Origin: Geothrix sp.
GTDB lineage: Bacteria; Acidobacteriota; Holophagae; Holophagales; Holophagaceae
Length of the DNA: 64,000 nucleotides
Direction: 5' to 3'
Assembly: GCF_030219325.1 (NCBI RefSeq)
Contig: NZ_CP126625.1
Location: 2,716,857 to 2,780,856, forward strand
Shown here: piece after piece, positions 1 through 8,382 of the stretch
Layout: every line of letters starts with the position of its first letter
How positions within the stretch are numbered: the stretch's first letter is position 1
The notes under the pieces: generated by a model
Told to the model about the DNA's origin: nothing
What the model saw: only the letters and a program-made list of their open reading frames with translations
Database searches by the model: none
Made by a program: the position numbers and the translations under genes

Positions 1-54
1 GCAGACGCAACTGTTGGTCGTGCCCAAATCGATGCCGATCAGTTTGCCTGCCAT
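1..54 (-). CDS. dnaK: Molecular chaperone DnaK (Hsp70), N-terminal fragment
   Basis: Only the first 18 codons lie in the window; the gene continues to the left. The peptide begins MAGKLIGIDLGTTNSCVC, which carries the phosphate-1 nucleotide-binding motif (GIDLGTTNSC) found at the start of every DnaK. DnaK is the ATP-dependent cytoplasmic Hsp70 that works with GrpE and DnaJ. It is the third gene of an hrcA-grpE-dnaK run on the minus strand, 77 bp after the grpE stop codon. The identification is secure even from so short a piece, because both motif and context agree. Confidence 0.95.
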   Translation of the reverse strand, partial: MAGKLIGIDLGTTNSCVC

Positions 55-131
55 GAGTGGAACTCCGTGAGGTCGCGTCAATTATCGTATTCGACTTCTC
101 GATGGCGAATCCAGCAGAAGCATGGAGCGGA

Positions 132-839
132 CTAGGATTTTCCAGGTTCCTGAAGCCGGTTCACCACCACCCGGGCCGCGCGGAGGAGCTGCCCCTTCAG
201 GTTGAAACCCTGCTCGTAGATGGCGGCCACCGCACCGTCCGGAAGGTTGGGATCGCTGAAGGTGGTCAGGGCTTCGGAGGTCAGCGCATCGAAGGGTTCG
301 CCCACCTGGAGGGGCAGCTGCTCGACGTTCAGCCTGCGCAGGGACTCGAGGAACTGCTTGCGGATGAGCTCGACGCCGGCGCGGAAGGATTCCACGTCCT
401 GGTAGGTGGCGCCAAGGCCGCGCTCGAAGTTGTCGAGCAGGGGGAGCATCTCCAGAAGGATCTTGCGCTCTGCCTGCTCCACCGCCAAGGCGATGTCGCG
501 CTGGGCGCGGTTCCGGAAGTTGTTGAAATCCGCCGCCAGCCGACGCTGCTGGTCCATGAGCTCCGCCTCGCGGCGCAGCATGTCCTCCATCTGGTGCTCC
601 GCCTCGGTCAGGGCCGATTCCAGATCCACCCGGGCTTCCGGGTCGGGAGTGGGCTGGGGCAGGTCCAGCAGGTCCAGCTCGGGGACCATCTGGGTCCGGT
701 ACTCCGAGGCCACTTCATCGGCCACGGATTGGAGATCCCCTTCCAGGCTTTCGTCCAGGTTGAGGTCGACCAAGTCCTCGGATTCACCTGAAGGGGTGGA
801 GGGCCTGGCGTCCGGCTGCAGAGGGATATCGTTGGGCAT
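132..839 (-). CDS. grpE: Nucleotide exchange factor GrpE
   Basis: 235 aa if translation starts at the ATG at 839 (MPNDIPLQPD...). The frame stays open further upstream, but that part overlaps the end of hrcA and does not look like GrpE. GrpE releases ADP from DnaK. Residues 1-75 are acidic and low in complexity, as is usual for the unstructured GrpE N-terminus. About residues 80-150 form the long dimerising helix, with ADFNNFRNRAQRDI. The C-terminal beta domain carries the family signature GFNLKGQLLRAARVVV. It lies between hrcA (40 bp upstream) and dnaK, so co-transcription is likely. Confidence 0.96.
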   Translation of the reverse strand: MPNDIPLQPDARPSTPSGESEDLVDLNLDESLEGDLQSVADEVASEYRTQMVPELDLLDLPQPTPDPEARVDLESALTEAEHQMEDMLRREAELMDQQRRLAADFNNFRNRAQRDIALAVEQAERKILLEMLPLLDNFERGLGATYQDVESFRAGVELIRKQFLESLRRLNVEQLPLQVGEPFDALTSEALTTFSDPNLPDGAVAAIYEQGFNLKGQLLRAARVVVNRLQEPGKS

Positions 840-879
840 CGCAGAAGTATAAGCACTCCTGGAAGCAGCCGGAAATGCT

Positions 880-1929
880 TTAGGAGCGGTCCCGCCGGCT
901 CTGGACCTGGCGGGACCACCAGCGCAACCCGCCCATGACCCGGCCGTAGTCCATGCGAAGCGGGCCCACCAGGGCAAAGGTGACGAAGCCCGCAGGCCCC
1001 AGCGCCACGGTCCTTACCGCCGTGGCCAGGGGCCAGGCCTCGAAGTAGGGGTTCTCCGTCCCCAGCAGCAGCTGGACGTCCTCCGAGGCGCGACCGGCGA
1101 AGGCGTTCAGGAGATGGGCGAGCCGCCCGCGCTCCTCGAAGGCGGCGACCAGATCCCGGAACCGGGAAACATCCTCGAACTCGGGCAATCCACCCAGCTG
1201 GCCCAGGCCGGAGACCAGGACCGGCGGGTCCACGGTTTCAGGGTCTTCCGGCCACCGCGCGGCCAGTTCCTGGAGGCGGCGGCGGAGGGACTCGCCCTCC
1301 TGGGCGCCGGCTCGCAGGGCTTCCAGCAGCTTCGAGCGCATCTCCACCAGGGTCAGCCCGGCGAACTGGGCCGTGGCGTAATTGCCGAGCTCGGTCAGGA
1401 CGGACTCGGAGTGCTGCCAGGGGTTCTCCATGAGCCGGTGCTCGACCTCCCCCAGGCTGCCCACCCAGACGGCCACCAGCCGATTCGGGCCGACCGGGAC
1501 GAACTCCAGCCGCACCAGCCGGCTCTGGGACAGAGGCATGGGCAGCGCCACGCAGACTCCCCCCATGACCTCGGCCAGCGTGCGGCTGGCGTGGCGGGCC
1601 CAGGCCTCGGGATCCAGGTCCAGCCCGTCCAGGGTGGTGGACAACCGGCCTTCGACATCGGGCCCCGGCGGCAGGGACTTGAGCCAGCGGTCGACGTAGT
1701 AGCGGTAGGCCCGCTCCGTGGGGATCCGGCCCGCCGAGGTATGGGGCTGGGCCACCATGGACTCGTCCTCCAGATCCGACAGCACGTTGCGGATCGTCGC
1801 GCTGGACAGGGGCTCGGGATACCGCTTGGCCAGCAGGCGTGAACCCACGGGCTCCCCCGCCTCGAGGTAGGTCTCGATGAGGGTGCGCAGGACGGATTCG
1901 CCGCGGGGGTTGAGGTTGGGTCGGGCCAT
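880..1929 (-). CDS. hrcA: Heat-inducible transcription repressor HrcA
   Basis: 349 aa, normal for HrcA. The N-terminal winged helix contains the family pattern ESVLRTLIETYLEAGEPVGS followed by LSSATIRNVLSDLEDE and HTSAGRIPTERAYRYYVD. The C-terminal half is the GAF-like domain. HrcA represses heat-shock operons by binding CIRCE (TTAGCACTC-N9-GAGTGCTAA). No convincing CIRCE element is seen upstream of this gene (1930-1986) or before grpE, so regulation may act at another site. It is the first gene of hrcA-grpE-dnaK and is divergent from the lipoprotein gene at 1987. The 57-bp gap contains the near-symmetrical segment GCCATACTATACGGC (1951-1965), which could supply a -10 box in each direction. 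Confidence 0.95.
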   Translation of the reverse strand: MARPNLNPRGESVLRTLIETYLEAGEPVGSRLLAKRYPEPLSSATIRNVLSDLEDESMVAQPHTSAGRIPTERAYRYYVDRWLKSLPPGPDVEGRLSTTLDGLDLDPEAWARHASRTLAEVMGGVCVALPMPLSQSRLVRLEFVPVGPNRLVAVWVGSLGEVEHRLMENPWQHSESVLTELGNYATAQFAGLTLVEMRSKLLEALRAGAQEGESLRRRLQELAARWPEDPETVDPPVLVSGLGQLGGLPEFEDVSRFRDLVAAFEERGRLAHLLNAFAGRASEDVQLLLGTENPYFEAWPLATAVRTVALGPAGFVTFALVGPLRMDYGRVMGGLRWWSRQVQSRRDRS

Positions 1930-1986
1930 CGGAAGGGTCCCTGTCGGGATGCCATACTATACGGCACCCCATCCCGAGGAGGCCCC

Positions 1987-2829
1987 ATGCGCCCCGTGTT
2001 CTCTTTGTTCGCCCTCGCCGCAGTCCTGTCCTTCACCCTGGCCTGCAACCACAAGAGTGAAGCCGCCATCCAGGCCGAGGAGGCCGCCAAGGCCGCCGAG
2101 GCCAAGGTCACCCAGCTGGAGCAGCAGCTGGCCGAGGCCAAATCCGGCAAGGTCACCGGCGACGACGCGGAGACCGTGCAGCACCTCACCAAATCCCAGG
2201 TGAAGGCCCTGGAACGGCAGGTCTCGGACGCCAAGAAGCGGGCCGAGATCAAGAAGCAGGAGGCCCTCACCCTGGCCCAGGCCCCTGCCCCGAAGGAGGA
2301 TCCTAAGCCGGTGGTGGTGGAGGTTCCCGTGGGCACCAAGCTGGAGATCGCCCTGGCGCGCGAACTGACCACCGAGAAGGACCTGGCCGGCGATGCCTGG
2401 GAAGGCACTCTGGCCTCGGACGTGGTCCAGGACGGCAGGCTGGTGTGGAGCGCGGGCAGTCCGGCCCGGGGCGTCATCACCCAGAGCGCCGCCGCCGGCC
2501 GCCTGAGCAATGGCCAGGGGGCTCTGGGCATCCGCCTCACCGAGATCGCCGGGGTCGGCATCGACACTGATACCCACGTGGTGGTGGCCACGGCCCGCGG
2601 CGAACGGAACGCCAAGTACATCGGCGGCGGTGCCGCCCTGGGCGCCCTCATCGGCATCCTCGCCGACAAGAAGAACAAGAACGATCACGCCCTGGGCGGG
2701 GCCGCCCTGGGTGCCGCCGCCGGCACGGCCGTCGCGGCTGGCACCGCCGAAACCGTCATCCGCATCCCCTCCGGGAAACCCGTCGCCTTCAGCCTGACGG
2801 CGGCTGAACGGGTCACGCTGAAGAAATAG
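1987..2829 (+). CDS. Putative lipoprotein with coiled coil and glycine-zipper segment
   Basis: 280 aa; start chosen by a GAGGAGG ribosome site 4 nt before the ATG. Residues 1-19 form a lipoprotein signal (hydrophobic run ending in FTLACN, lipidation at Cys20). Residues 25-95 are a charged Ala/Glu/Lys-rich coiled coil. Residues 115-215 form a beta-rich domain of unknown function. Residues 217-255 are Gly/Ala-rich (GGGAALGALIGILAD, then LGGAALGAAAGTAVAAGTA), matching glycine-zipper membrane segments. It is probably attached to a cell-envelope membrane. No specific function can be assigned. It is monocistronic and ends at a strong hairpin (2867-2895). Confidence 0.75.
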   Translation: MRPVFSLFALAAVLSFTLACNHKSEAAIQAEEAAKAAEAKVTQLEQQLAEAKSGKVTGDDAETVQHLTKSQVKALERQVSDAKKRAEIKKQEALTLAQAPAPKEDPKPVVVEVPVGTKLEIALARELTTEKDLAGDAWEGTLASDVVQDGRLVWSAGSPARGVITQSAAAGRLSNGQGALGIRLTEIAGVGIDTDTHVVVATARGERNAKYIGGGAALGALIGILADKKNKNDHALGGAALGAAAGTAVAAGTAETVIRIPSGKPVAFSLTAAERVTLKK

Positions 2830-2841
2830 CCGTTACTCTGC

Positions 2842-2860
2842 GACCGGCTTCCAGCCGGTC
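2842..2860. repeat. Short perfect inverted repeat after lipoprotein gene
   Basis: GACCGGCT-TCC-AGCCGGTC, 8-bp arms with a 3-nt loop, lies 12 bp past the stop codon and just before the main terminator. It could aid termination or stabilise the 3' end. Confidence 0.5.
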
Positions 2861-2866
2861 GATAAC

Positions 2867-2895
2867 AAAATCGGGAGGTCAAGCCTCCCGATTTT
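2867..2895. terminator. Bidirectional rho-independent terminator
   Basis: A 12-bp perfect stem AAAATCGGGAGG / CCTCCCGATTTT around a 5-nt loop, with U-runs on both strands. It lies between the convergent lipoprotein gene and prfA and probably serves both. Confidence 0.85.
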
Positions 2896-2928
2896 GCATG
2901 TAACGGCAGAGAAAGAGGGCTCGCCCCT

Positions 2929-4002
2929 TCAGGCCTCCAGCGCCTGCAGCCGCTCCGCCTCGAAGGCGGCGCGCAGGGGCTCGAGGATGGGCTCGATCTG
3001 GCCGCCCATGAAGCTGTCGATCTGATGGATGGTCACCCCGATGCGGTGGTCGGTGACGCGGCCCTGGGGGAAGTTGTAGGTGCGGATCTTCTCGCTGCGG
3101 TCGCCGCTGCCCACCTGGGACTTGCGCATGGCCGAGTGGGCCGCGTCGGCCTCGTCCTGGGCCTTCTGCAGCAGGCGGCTGCGGAGCACGGTCATGGCCT
3201 TGGCCATGTTCTTGATCTGGCTGCGCTCGTCCTGGCACTGCACCACGGTGTTGGTGGGCAGGTGGGTCAGGCGCACGGCGGAATAGGTGGTGTTCACGCT
3301 CTGGCCGCCCTTGCCGCCGGAGCAGAAGGTGTCCACGCGCAGGTCCTTCTGGTGGATCTCGATATCCACTTCCTCGGCTTCGGGCATGACCGCCACGGTG
3401 GCCGCCGAGGTGTGGATGCGGCCCTGGGTCTCGGTCTTGGGCACCCGCTGCACCCGGTGGACACCGCTTTCGAAGCGGAAGAGGCTGTAGGCGCCGTCGC
3501 CCTGGATCTCGGCGGTGGCATCCTTGAGCCCGCCCGCGTCGGCATCACTCTCGTCGAGCACGGAGACCTTGAAGCCCCGGCGCTCGGCGAAGCGGATGTA
3601 CATGCGGAAGATCTCGGCGGCGAAGAGCGCCGCTTCTTCGCCGCCGGTTCCGGCCCGCACCTCGAGGATGACGTTCTTGGCATCCATCGGGTCCTTGGGG
3701 ACGAGCAGCCGCTTGATCTCTGCATCACCTTCGGCAAGGGCCTTCTTCAGGTCGGGGATCTCCATCTCGGCCATCTCGCGCAGCTCGGCGTCCATGGACT
3801 TGTCGCCCAGGATGGACTCGGCCTCCTCGAGCTGCTTGAGCAGGTTCCGGTGGGTCTGGAAGGCCAGCACCACCGGCTCCAGCTCCGCCCGGAGCTTGGA
3901 CAGCTCCCGCAGGCGCCTGGGGTCCGACACCACGGCCGGATCCTGCAGCTGCGCCTCCACTTCCTGGAAGCGGGCCTCCACGGCTTCAAGTTGATCCAGC
4001 AT
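2929..4002 (-). CDS. prfA: Peptide chain release factor 1
   Basis: 357 aa, the usual RF1 length. It recognises UAA/UAG stop codons and triggers peptidyl-tRNA hydrolysis on the ribosome. The catalytic GGQ lies in [14 protein letters not shown] near residue 230. The codon-recognition region reads [16 protein letters not shown], giving the PxT tripeptide of RF1 rather than the SPF of RF2. The C-terminus has the conserved [18 protein letters not shown] block. It lies downstream of rpmE (105 bp), an arrangement seen in many bacteria, and ends near the 2867-2895 terminator. Confidence 0.97.
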   Translation of the reverse strand: MLDQLEAVEARFQEVEAQLQDPAVVSDPRRLRELSKLRAELEPVVLAFQTHRNLLKQLEEAESILGDKSMDAELREMAEMEIPDLKKALAEGDAEIKRLLVPKDPMDAKNVILEVRAGTGGEEAALFAAEIFRMYIRFAERRGFKVSVLDESDADAGGLKDATAEIQGDGAYSLFRFESGVHRVQRVPKTETQGRIHTSAATVAVMPEAEEVDIEIHQKDLRVDTFCSGGKGGQSVNTTYSAVRLTHLPTNTVVQCQDERSQIKNMAKAMTVLRSRLLQKAQDEADAAHSAMRKSQVGSGDRSEKIRTYNFPQGRVTDHRIGVTIHQIDSFMGGQIEPILEPLRAAFEAERLQALEA

Positions 4003-4064
4003 GTTCCACCTTTTCAGCTACCTCAAAATGTCGGCGGAGCCGAAATTTCGAGCAGATAAAGAAG

Positions 4065-4094
4065 AAGGACGGGCCGAGTGATCGGCCCGTCCTT
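4065..4094 (-). terminator. Terminator downstream of rpmE
   Basis: A 13-bp perfect stem AAGGACGGGCCGA / TCGGCCCGTCCTT with a 4-nt loop, 14 bp past the rpmE stop codon and followed on the minus strand by CTTCTTTATCTG. It separates rpmE from prfA, so prfA probably relies on read-through or on its own promoter. Confidence 0.8.
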
Positions 4095-4107
4095 TGGAAC
4101 ATCGCAG

Positions 4108-4368
4108 CTAGGCTTCGGGGGTGACCGGAGCGGTCTCGACGGGAGCCGTCTCGGGAGCAGCGGGAGCCGCCTTCTTGGCGTACTTCTTGTTGAACTTGTC
4201 CACACGGCCTTCGGTGTCCATCAGGCGCTGCTTGCCCGTGAAGAAGGGGTGGCAGTTCGAGCAGATTTCCACGCGCAGCTCCTTCTTCGTGGAGCGCGAC
4301 ATGAACTCGTTGCCGCAGGCGCAGTGAACCTTGACCTCGTGCAGTTCGGGGTGGATCTTCTCTCGCAT
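4108..4368 (-). CDS. rpmE: 50S ribosomal protein L31
   Basis: 86 aa from the ATG at 4368, which has a CCTCCT-complement ribosome site 6-7 nt upstream. An upstream in-frame ATG would add 17 residues unlike L31. The protein starts [20 protein letters not shown], with the zinc-type cysteines CAC (residues 16 and 18) and CSNC further on, then the conserved [20 protein letters not shown]. This is the zinc-containing (C+) L31 form. The C-terminus has an extra Ala/Pro/Glu-rich tail (about residues 68-86). Confidence 0.96.
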   Translation of the reverse strand: MREKIHPELHEVKVHCACGNEFMSRSTKKELRVEICSNCHPFFTGKQRLMDTEGRVDKFNKKYAKKAAPAAPETAPVETAPVTPEA

Positions 4369-4493
4369 CGCTTTCCTCCTGGGACCGACCGGATGCCCCC
4401 ATGAGCGGGGTATCTGCACGCGGCTTGTCCACGCAAGACGACCAGTCTACCGCCCGAACCCTTCTGACTCAAGGGGGATTCCCCCGGGAGGCC

Positions 4494-5255
4494 TCACCCT
4501 TGCTGTTCCTGGGGGGTGAGCACCCGACGCTCCGCCAGGAGCCGCTTGAACCGGGTGGCCAGCATCACGCTCAGCAGGATGGTGGCGTTGAAGCTGAGCT
4601 CCAGGGGCACCTTCCACCACTGGAAGCGGATCCGCCCCAGCACCCCGGCCTCGAGGATGAACATGAGGGCCGTGAACACCACCGGCTCCAGGAGCGTCTG
4701 CCAGAGGGGGCGTTCCTGGCTGTGGCGTTCCAGCAGGAAGCCCGTGAAGGCCCCGTAGAGCAGGCGGGTCGGCTTGAAGCCGTGGTGGGTGGTGAAGCCG
4801 AGGGGGATGGACAGCAGCGAGGTGATGAGCACGGCCACCAGGGTCCGGGCCCAGGGGTCCAGCCGCAGCCAGTGGCGGCGCACCCAGAAATAACCGGCCC
4901 CCACGGCCAGGCCCTGGGCCGCCGCGAAGGCCAGGGCGATGTACCAGCGCCACCCCTCGAACCACATGTGCCCCCCGGTGGCGAGGCCGATGATCATGCC
5001 AGCGGCGAGGGCGGTGCCGCCCCGGTGATTGGCATCCTGACCCTCTCCGGCGGCGAGCTCCTCCGCCAGCAGGCTGGGATGCTCCTTCTCGGAAAGCATG
5101 GCCGACATGGCCGACTCGGACTCGATGCCGCGGGCTTCGGCCTCGTCCAGCAGGTGGGCTTCCAGCTCACGGAGCACCGTCAGGCGGCGCCTCCGCGACA
5201 GGCCCTTGAGGCCTGAACCCACTTGGACGAGATAGGCCTCCAGCGCCCTGGACAC
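4494..5255 (-). CDS. PadR-associated multi-pass membrane protein
   Basis: 253 aa. Residues 1-70 are a soluble helical segment (LRELEAHLLDEAEARG...) like the permease-prefix/DUF1700-type domains often encoded next to PadR regulators. About five or six hydrophobic segments follow (around 80-100, 105-130, 138-160, 170-190, 205-225, 230-245). It starts 9 bp after the PadR gene on the same strand, so the pair is almost certainly co-transcribed. PadR-linked membrane proteins of this sort are thought to belong to envelope-stress or transport modules. No catalytic motif is visible, and the exact role is unknown. Confidence 0.7.
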   Translation of the reverse strand: MSRALEAYLVQVGSGLKGLSRRRRLTVLRELEAHLLDEAEARGIESESAMSAMLSEKEHPSLLAEELAAGEGQDANHRGGTALAAGMIIGLATGGHMWFEGWRWYIALAFAAAQGLAVGAGYFWVRRHWLRLDPWARTLVAVLITSLLSIPLGFTTHHGFKPTRLLYGAFTGFLLERHSQERPLWQTLLEPVVFTALMFILEAGVLGRIRFQWWKVPLELSFNATILLSVMLATRFKRLLAERRVLTPQEQQG

Positions 5256-5264
5256 GGCTACCCG

Positions 5265-5591
5265 CTAGGCCCTGGGCCCCACGAAGGCCTGGACCATGTC
5301 CACGAACTGGTTCCATTCCTGCTTCTTGGCCGTCAGGAAAGCCTGCCCCGCAGGCTGGATGGCGTAGTAGCGGCGCTCCCGGCCGTTCTCCTGGGTCTCC
5401 CAGTAGGAGGCGATGAACTCGGTGGCCTCGAGCTTGTGGAGGGCAGGATACAAGGCGCCCTCTTTGAGCGTGTAGGTGCCGCCCGTGCGCTGGCGCACTG
5501 TCTCGATGATCTGGTAGCCGTACATGGGCCCCTCGCAGAGCAGCGACAACAGCAGCAGGGGAGTGCTGCCCTTCAGCAATTCACGGTCCAC
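5265..5591 (-). CDS. PadR-family transcriptional regulator
   Basis: 108 aa starting at the GTG at 5591, chosen because GGAGGGG lies 5 nt upstream; a longer frame exists but its first 52 residues are not PadR-like. The winged-helix domain shows the family pattern LLKGSTPLLLLSLLCEGPMYGYQII, TLKEGALYPALHKLE and GRERRYYAIQPAG. PadR proteins repress neighbouring genes and respond to small ligands. It is followed by a membrane protein (4494-5255) and preceded by an ABC exporter operon on the same strand, with a repeat insertion (5655-5781) in between. Either could be its target. Confidence 0.9.
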   Translation of the reverse strand: MDRELLKGSTPLLLLSLLCEGPMYGYQIIETVRQRTGGTYTLKEGALYPALHKLEATEFIASYWETQENGRERRYYAIQPAGQAFLTAKKQEWNQFVDMVQAFVGPRA

Positions 5592-5654
5592 AGGCCCCTC
5601 CGGGTTAGGAGAAATAAGCACCTCTAATCTGCCTCGCAAAACGATGGCTGTCAA

Positions 5655-5781
5655 GGTCACCCCCCCTTCATCGCCTCCCGACCGCCGGGTGGTGGAGCAG
5701 GCTGCGGGGCAGCCTGCGAAGCCGGGACCCGGCGAGGAGGGAATCACGCAGGGGTGGGGTCACCCCCCCTTCATCGCCTCC
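5655..5781. repeat. Locus A: palindromic element between two copies of the permease 3' end
   Basis: Two identical 24-bp direct copies (5655-5678 and 5758-5781) flank a 79-bp insert (5679-5757). The right copy is the real end of the permease gene (stop TGA at 5760-5762), and the junction is 2 bp past the stop. The insert contains the hairpin GGCTGC-GGG-GCAGCC and the hairpin GCCGGGACCCGGC. Read in the direction of the permease gene, it aligns along most of its length with the insert at locus D (43014-43100), including GCGTGATTC and CGCAGGCT, with a compensatory change in the hairpin stem. I call this subfamily E2. Confidence 0.8.
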
Positions 5782-6989
5782 GTCAACGGGATGCGGCTGG
5801 CCCGCCAGGCCGGCAGGAAGCCCCCCAGCAGCCCCATCACCAGGCTGAAGGCCACGCCCTGGGCCATGAGGCCCGGGGTGATGGTGAAGGCGAAGCTCAC
5901 GTCGCTGAAGGTCTCGAAGCTGGTGGTGCCGGTCTGGATGCCATTGGCGAAAAGGGCCAATCCCGAACCCAGGAGGCCGCCCGTGAGGCACAGGAAGATG
6001 CTCTCCCACTGGAAGCTGGCCAGGATCTCCCGCTGGCGGAAGCCCAGGGCCCGGAGGGTGCCGATCTCCTTGGTGCGCCCGGCCACGGCGGCGTACATGG
6101 TGTTCATGGCCGCGAAGATGGCAGCGCCGGTGAGGATCAGGGTGATGAGGTTGCCCAGGATCTTGATGGGATCGCCCGCCTTGGTCAGTTCCCTGAAGTA
6201 GTCCGTCTCCCGGATCACGTCCAGCTTCAGCCGCTTGTCATCCTCCACGGCCTTCAGGAACCCTTCGACCCGCTCAGGTCCCTCCAGCCGGGCCACCATG
6301 GCCGAGTAGGACTCGCGCCGGAAGGCCTGCATCACGTCGTTCACGTCGGACCAGACTTCGCTCTCGTAGCTGGCACCCCCGGCGTCAAAACTCCCCACGA
6401 TCTGCCAGTCTCGCCCCCCCATGCGCAGGTTCCGGCCCACCTCCATGCCGGGAAATCGGCCCTGCATCTTCCGGGGCACCACCACTTCACTGAGCCCCGG
6501 GCGGAACCAGCGGCCCTGGAGCAGCCGGACCTGGGGCCGCAGGGCGATGCCCCTGCCCTCCAGGCCCCGCACCGTCACGTTGGTGTCGGTGCCGTCCGCC
6601 ATGGGGAAGAGCTTCACCACCACCACCTCGGCGCTGGCCATGGGGCCCTCCGCATCCCGCTTGAGCAGGGGATGCACCTTGAGGATGCGCATGCGATCCC
6701 GCTCGATGGAGCTGTTCAGCTCGAACCGGGCATTGGGCCGCAGCACGATGGCCTGGTCCGGGCGACCGCTGCTGACGAAGGCCACGGAGAGCCCCTGGGC
6801 GAGGCTCAGCACCACCACGAAGATGCCCACCACCAGGGCGATGGCGGCGGCGGTGCTGAGACTGGACAGCTTCCGCTGCCACAGGGACCGCAGGTTGTAG
6901 CCCAGGGGGATGGGATAGGCCACCAGGGCCCAGACCAGCCAGGCCAGGTAGGCCGCAAGAGGCAGGAGAATGAGCAGGCCGAGGATCAT
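5760..6989 (-). CDS. MacB-like ABC transporter permease (second of two)
   Basis: 409 aa. It is an integral inner-membrane permease of the FtsX/MacB type, with an N-terminal membrane segment (1-25, and a second around 50-70), a large periplasmic MacB-PCD-like domain (about 75-270) and three C-terminal membrane segments with the FtsX-domain pattern (NTMYAAVAGRTKEIGTLRALGF, about 300-320). The start overlaps the end of the preceding permease by 4 bp (ATGA), so translation is coupled. With the adaptor, ATPase and other permease it forms a tripartite-type exporter. The substrate is unknown. Its last 24 bp are duplicated downstream (locus A). Confidence 0.88.
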   Translation of the reverse strand: MILGLLILLPLAAYLAWLVWALVAYPIPLGYNLRSLWQRKLSSLSTAAAIALVVGIFVVVLSLAQGLSVAFVSSGRPDQAIVLRPNARFELNSSIERDRMRILKVHPLLKRDAEGPMASAEVVVVKLFPMADGTDTNVTVRGLEGRGIALRPQVRLLQGRWFRPGLSEVVVPRKMQGRFPGMEVGRNLRMGGRDWQIVGSFDAGGASYESEVWSDVNDVMQAFRRESYSAMVARLEGPERVEGFLKAVEDDKRLKLDVIRETDYFRELTKAGDPIKILGNLITLILTGAAIFAAMNTMYAAVAGRTKEIGTLRALGFRQREILASFQWESIFLCLTGGLLGSGLALFANGIQTGTTSFETFSDVSFAFTITPGLMAQGVAFSLVMGLLGGFLPAWRASRIPLTEAMKGG

Positions 6990-8152
6990 CCGATGGCCTT
7001 CAATCCATCGGTGATCGGGCGCCGAGTGGCCGCGTAGGCCGGGACGAAGGTGGCCAGGACGCCAACACCCAGGGCCCCCGCCAGGCAGGAGAGGACCGTG
7101 TCCGGCAGGATGGCGAAATCCGCGAAGAACGGCATGGCCATCCCCAGGGATTCCCGCACGCCACCGGCGGCGAGGTTCGCGAGCAGCAGGCCGAGGCAGC
7201 CACCGGCACCCACCAGCAGCACCCCCTCGGAGAGCAGCAGCACCAGCACCCGACCCGCGGAAAAACCCATGGCCCGGAAGACGGCGATCTCGGTGGTGCG
7301 TTCGCGAATGGCCGTGGCCATGGTGTTGCCCGTGACGATGAGGATGGCCACCACCACCGCCGCCGTGATGCCCTGGATGATGGCGCCGATGTTGCCCAGC
7401 ATCTTCACGAAGGCCAGGTTGAAGGCATTCTCGGTTTCGGCGAGGGTTTCATAGGCGCTGTTGGCATAGTGCCGGTCCACCCGCTCGATGAGGCGCGGAA
7501 TGTCCTCGGGCCGATGCGTCCTCAGCCAGAAGGATCCGCACAGACCCTTCATGCGCGGCACGCCCTCTTCCAGCACCTTGTAGTGGAAGTGGAGGACGTT
7601 CTCATCCGAGGGCTTGGGGCTCTTGTAGATGAGCCGGATGGTGAGGCGGGGATTGATGGGGAAGATCGTCCCGGTCAGGGGCACCACGTCGCCCACCTTC
7701 CAGCCGTTCTTCTTCGCCAGGCTCTCGCCCACGACGCACCCAGCTCCATCCCTGATGTAGTCCTTGATCTGGGCCTCGGTGATGCCGGCGACGCCGAACT
7801 CCTCCCGGAAGATCTGGAACAACGTGGTCTCGTCGCTGGCGAAGTTCGCGAAGAAGTTGCGGGGGTCCTGGTAGTAGCCGCCAAACCACTGGAGGGCGCA
7901 GACGGTCTCGACTTCGGACTGCTGGCGCAGATAGGCCTCGTAGCTGCGCGGCAGCATCTGGGTCAGGCCGCTCTTGTGCCGGACCACGACCCGGTTGCTG
8001 GAGTTCGGATTGTTGGTCACCGCATTCAGGGTGGTCAGCAGGCTCTGGAGCACCGCCACGGTGAACACGGACAGGATCAGGCTGCCCACGATGAGAAGCG
8101 TGCGCCGCTTGGAGCGCATGAGGCTCTTCCAGATGAGCGCCAGCCAGCGCAT
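6986..8152 (-). CDS. MacB-like ABC transporter permease (first of two)
   Basis: 388 aa with the same architecture as its neighbour: an N-terminal membrane helix (about 17-40), a periplasmic domain (about 45-265) and three C-terminal helices with the FtsX signature (GNTMATAIRERTTEIAVFRAMGF). Two separate permeases suggest a heterodimer rather than the MacB homodimer. The ATPase gene upstream ends at 8324, so 171 bp separate the two. That gap is filled by a repeat insertion that copied the ATPase 3' end (locus B); without it the ATPase stop and this start would be about 13 bp apart. Confidence 0.88.
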   Translation of the reverse strand: MRWLALIWKSLMRSKRRTLLIVGSLILSVFTVAVLQSLLTTLNAVTNNPNSSNRVVVRHKSGLTQMLPRSYEAYLRQQSEVETVCALQWFGGYYQDPRNFFANFASDETTLFQIFREEFGVAGITEAQIKDYIRDGAGCVVGESLAKKNGWKVGDVVPLTGTIFPINPRLTIRLIYKSPKPSDENVLHFHYKVLEEGVPRMKGLCGSFWLRTHRPEDIPRLIERVDRHYANSAYETLAETENAFNLAFVKMLGNIGAIIQGITAAVVVAILIVTGNTMATAIRERTTEIAVFRAMGFSAGRVLVLLLSEGVLLVGAGGCLGLLLANLAAGGVRESLGMAMPFFADFAILPDTVLSCLAGALGVGVLATFVPAYAATRRPITDGLKAIG

Positions 8153-8164
8153 CAGCAGACCCCG

Positions 8165-8382
8165 CTCACCGGTTCACCTCGACGGCCTTATCCAGCACGC
8201 CCTTCTCGAGGTGGATCTGGTGCCCTCCACCTATCACAGAGCGCCCCGCGCTCTGCTCCCGCTCGCCGCTTTGCGGCTCGGCGGAGGCGGAGCCTCCATG
8301 ATGCTCACGCGCGGCACTCGGCCTCACCGGTTCACCTCGACGGCCTTATCCAGCACGCCCTTCTCGAGGTGGATCTGGTGCC
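8165..8382. repeat. Locus B: palindromic element between two copies of the ATPase 3' end
   Basis: Two identical 60-bp direct copies (8165-8224 and 8323-8382) flank a 98-bp insert (8225-8322). The right copy is the functional end of the ATPase gene (stop at 8324-8326), so the junction is 1 bp past the stop codon. The insert holds three hairpins: CAGAGCGC-CCC-GCGCTCTG, GCCGC-TTT-GCGGC and GGAGGC-GGA-GCCTCC. About 70 bp of it aligns with the inserts beside tRNA-Arg (17473-17543 and 17626-17696); this is subfamily E1. The first hairpin shows two compensatory base-pair changes between the loci. Confidence 0.85.

Noticed and set aside
850-884. CIRCE-like pair AAGCACTCC ... GGAAATGCTT between hrcA and grpE
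   Set aside because: The arms match in only about 7 of 10 positions, the spacing is wrong for TTAGCACTC-N9-GAGTGCTAA, and the site lies after hrcA rather than before it.
5592-5747. N-terminal extension of the PadR protein to an ATG at 5747
   Set aside because: The added 52 residues cover the locus A repeat copy and insert and are unlike PadR; the GTG at 5591 has a strong ribosome site.
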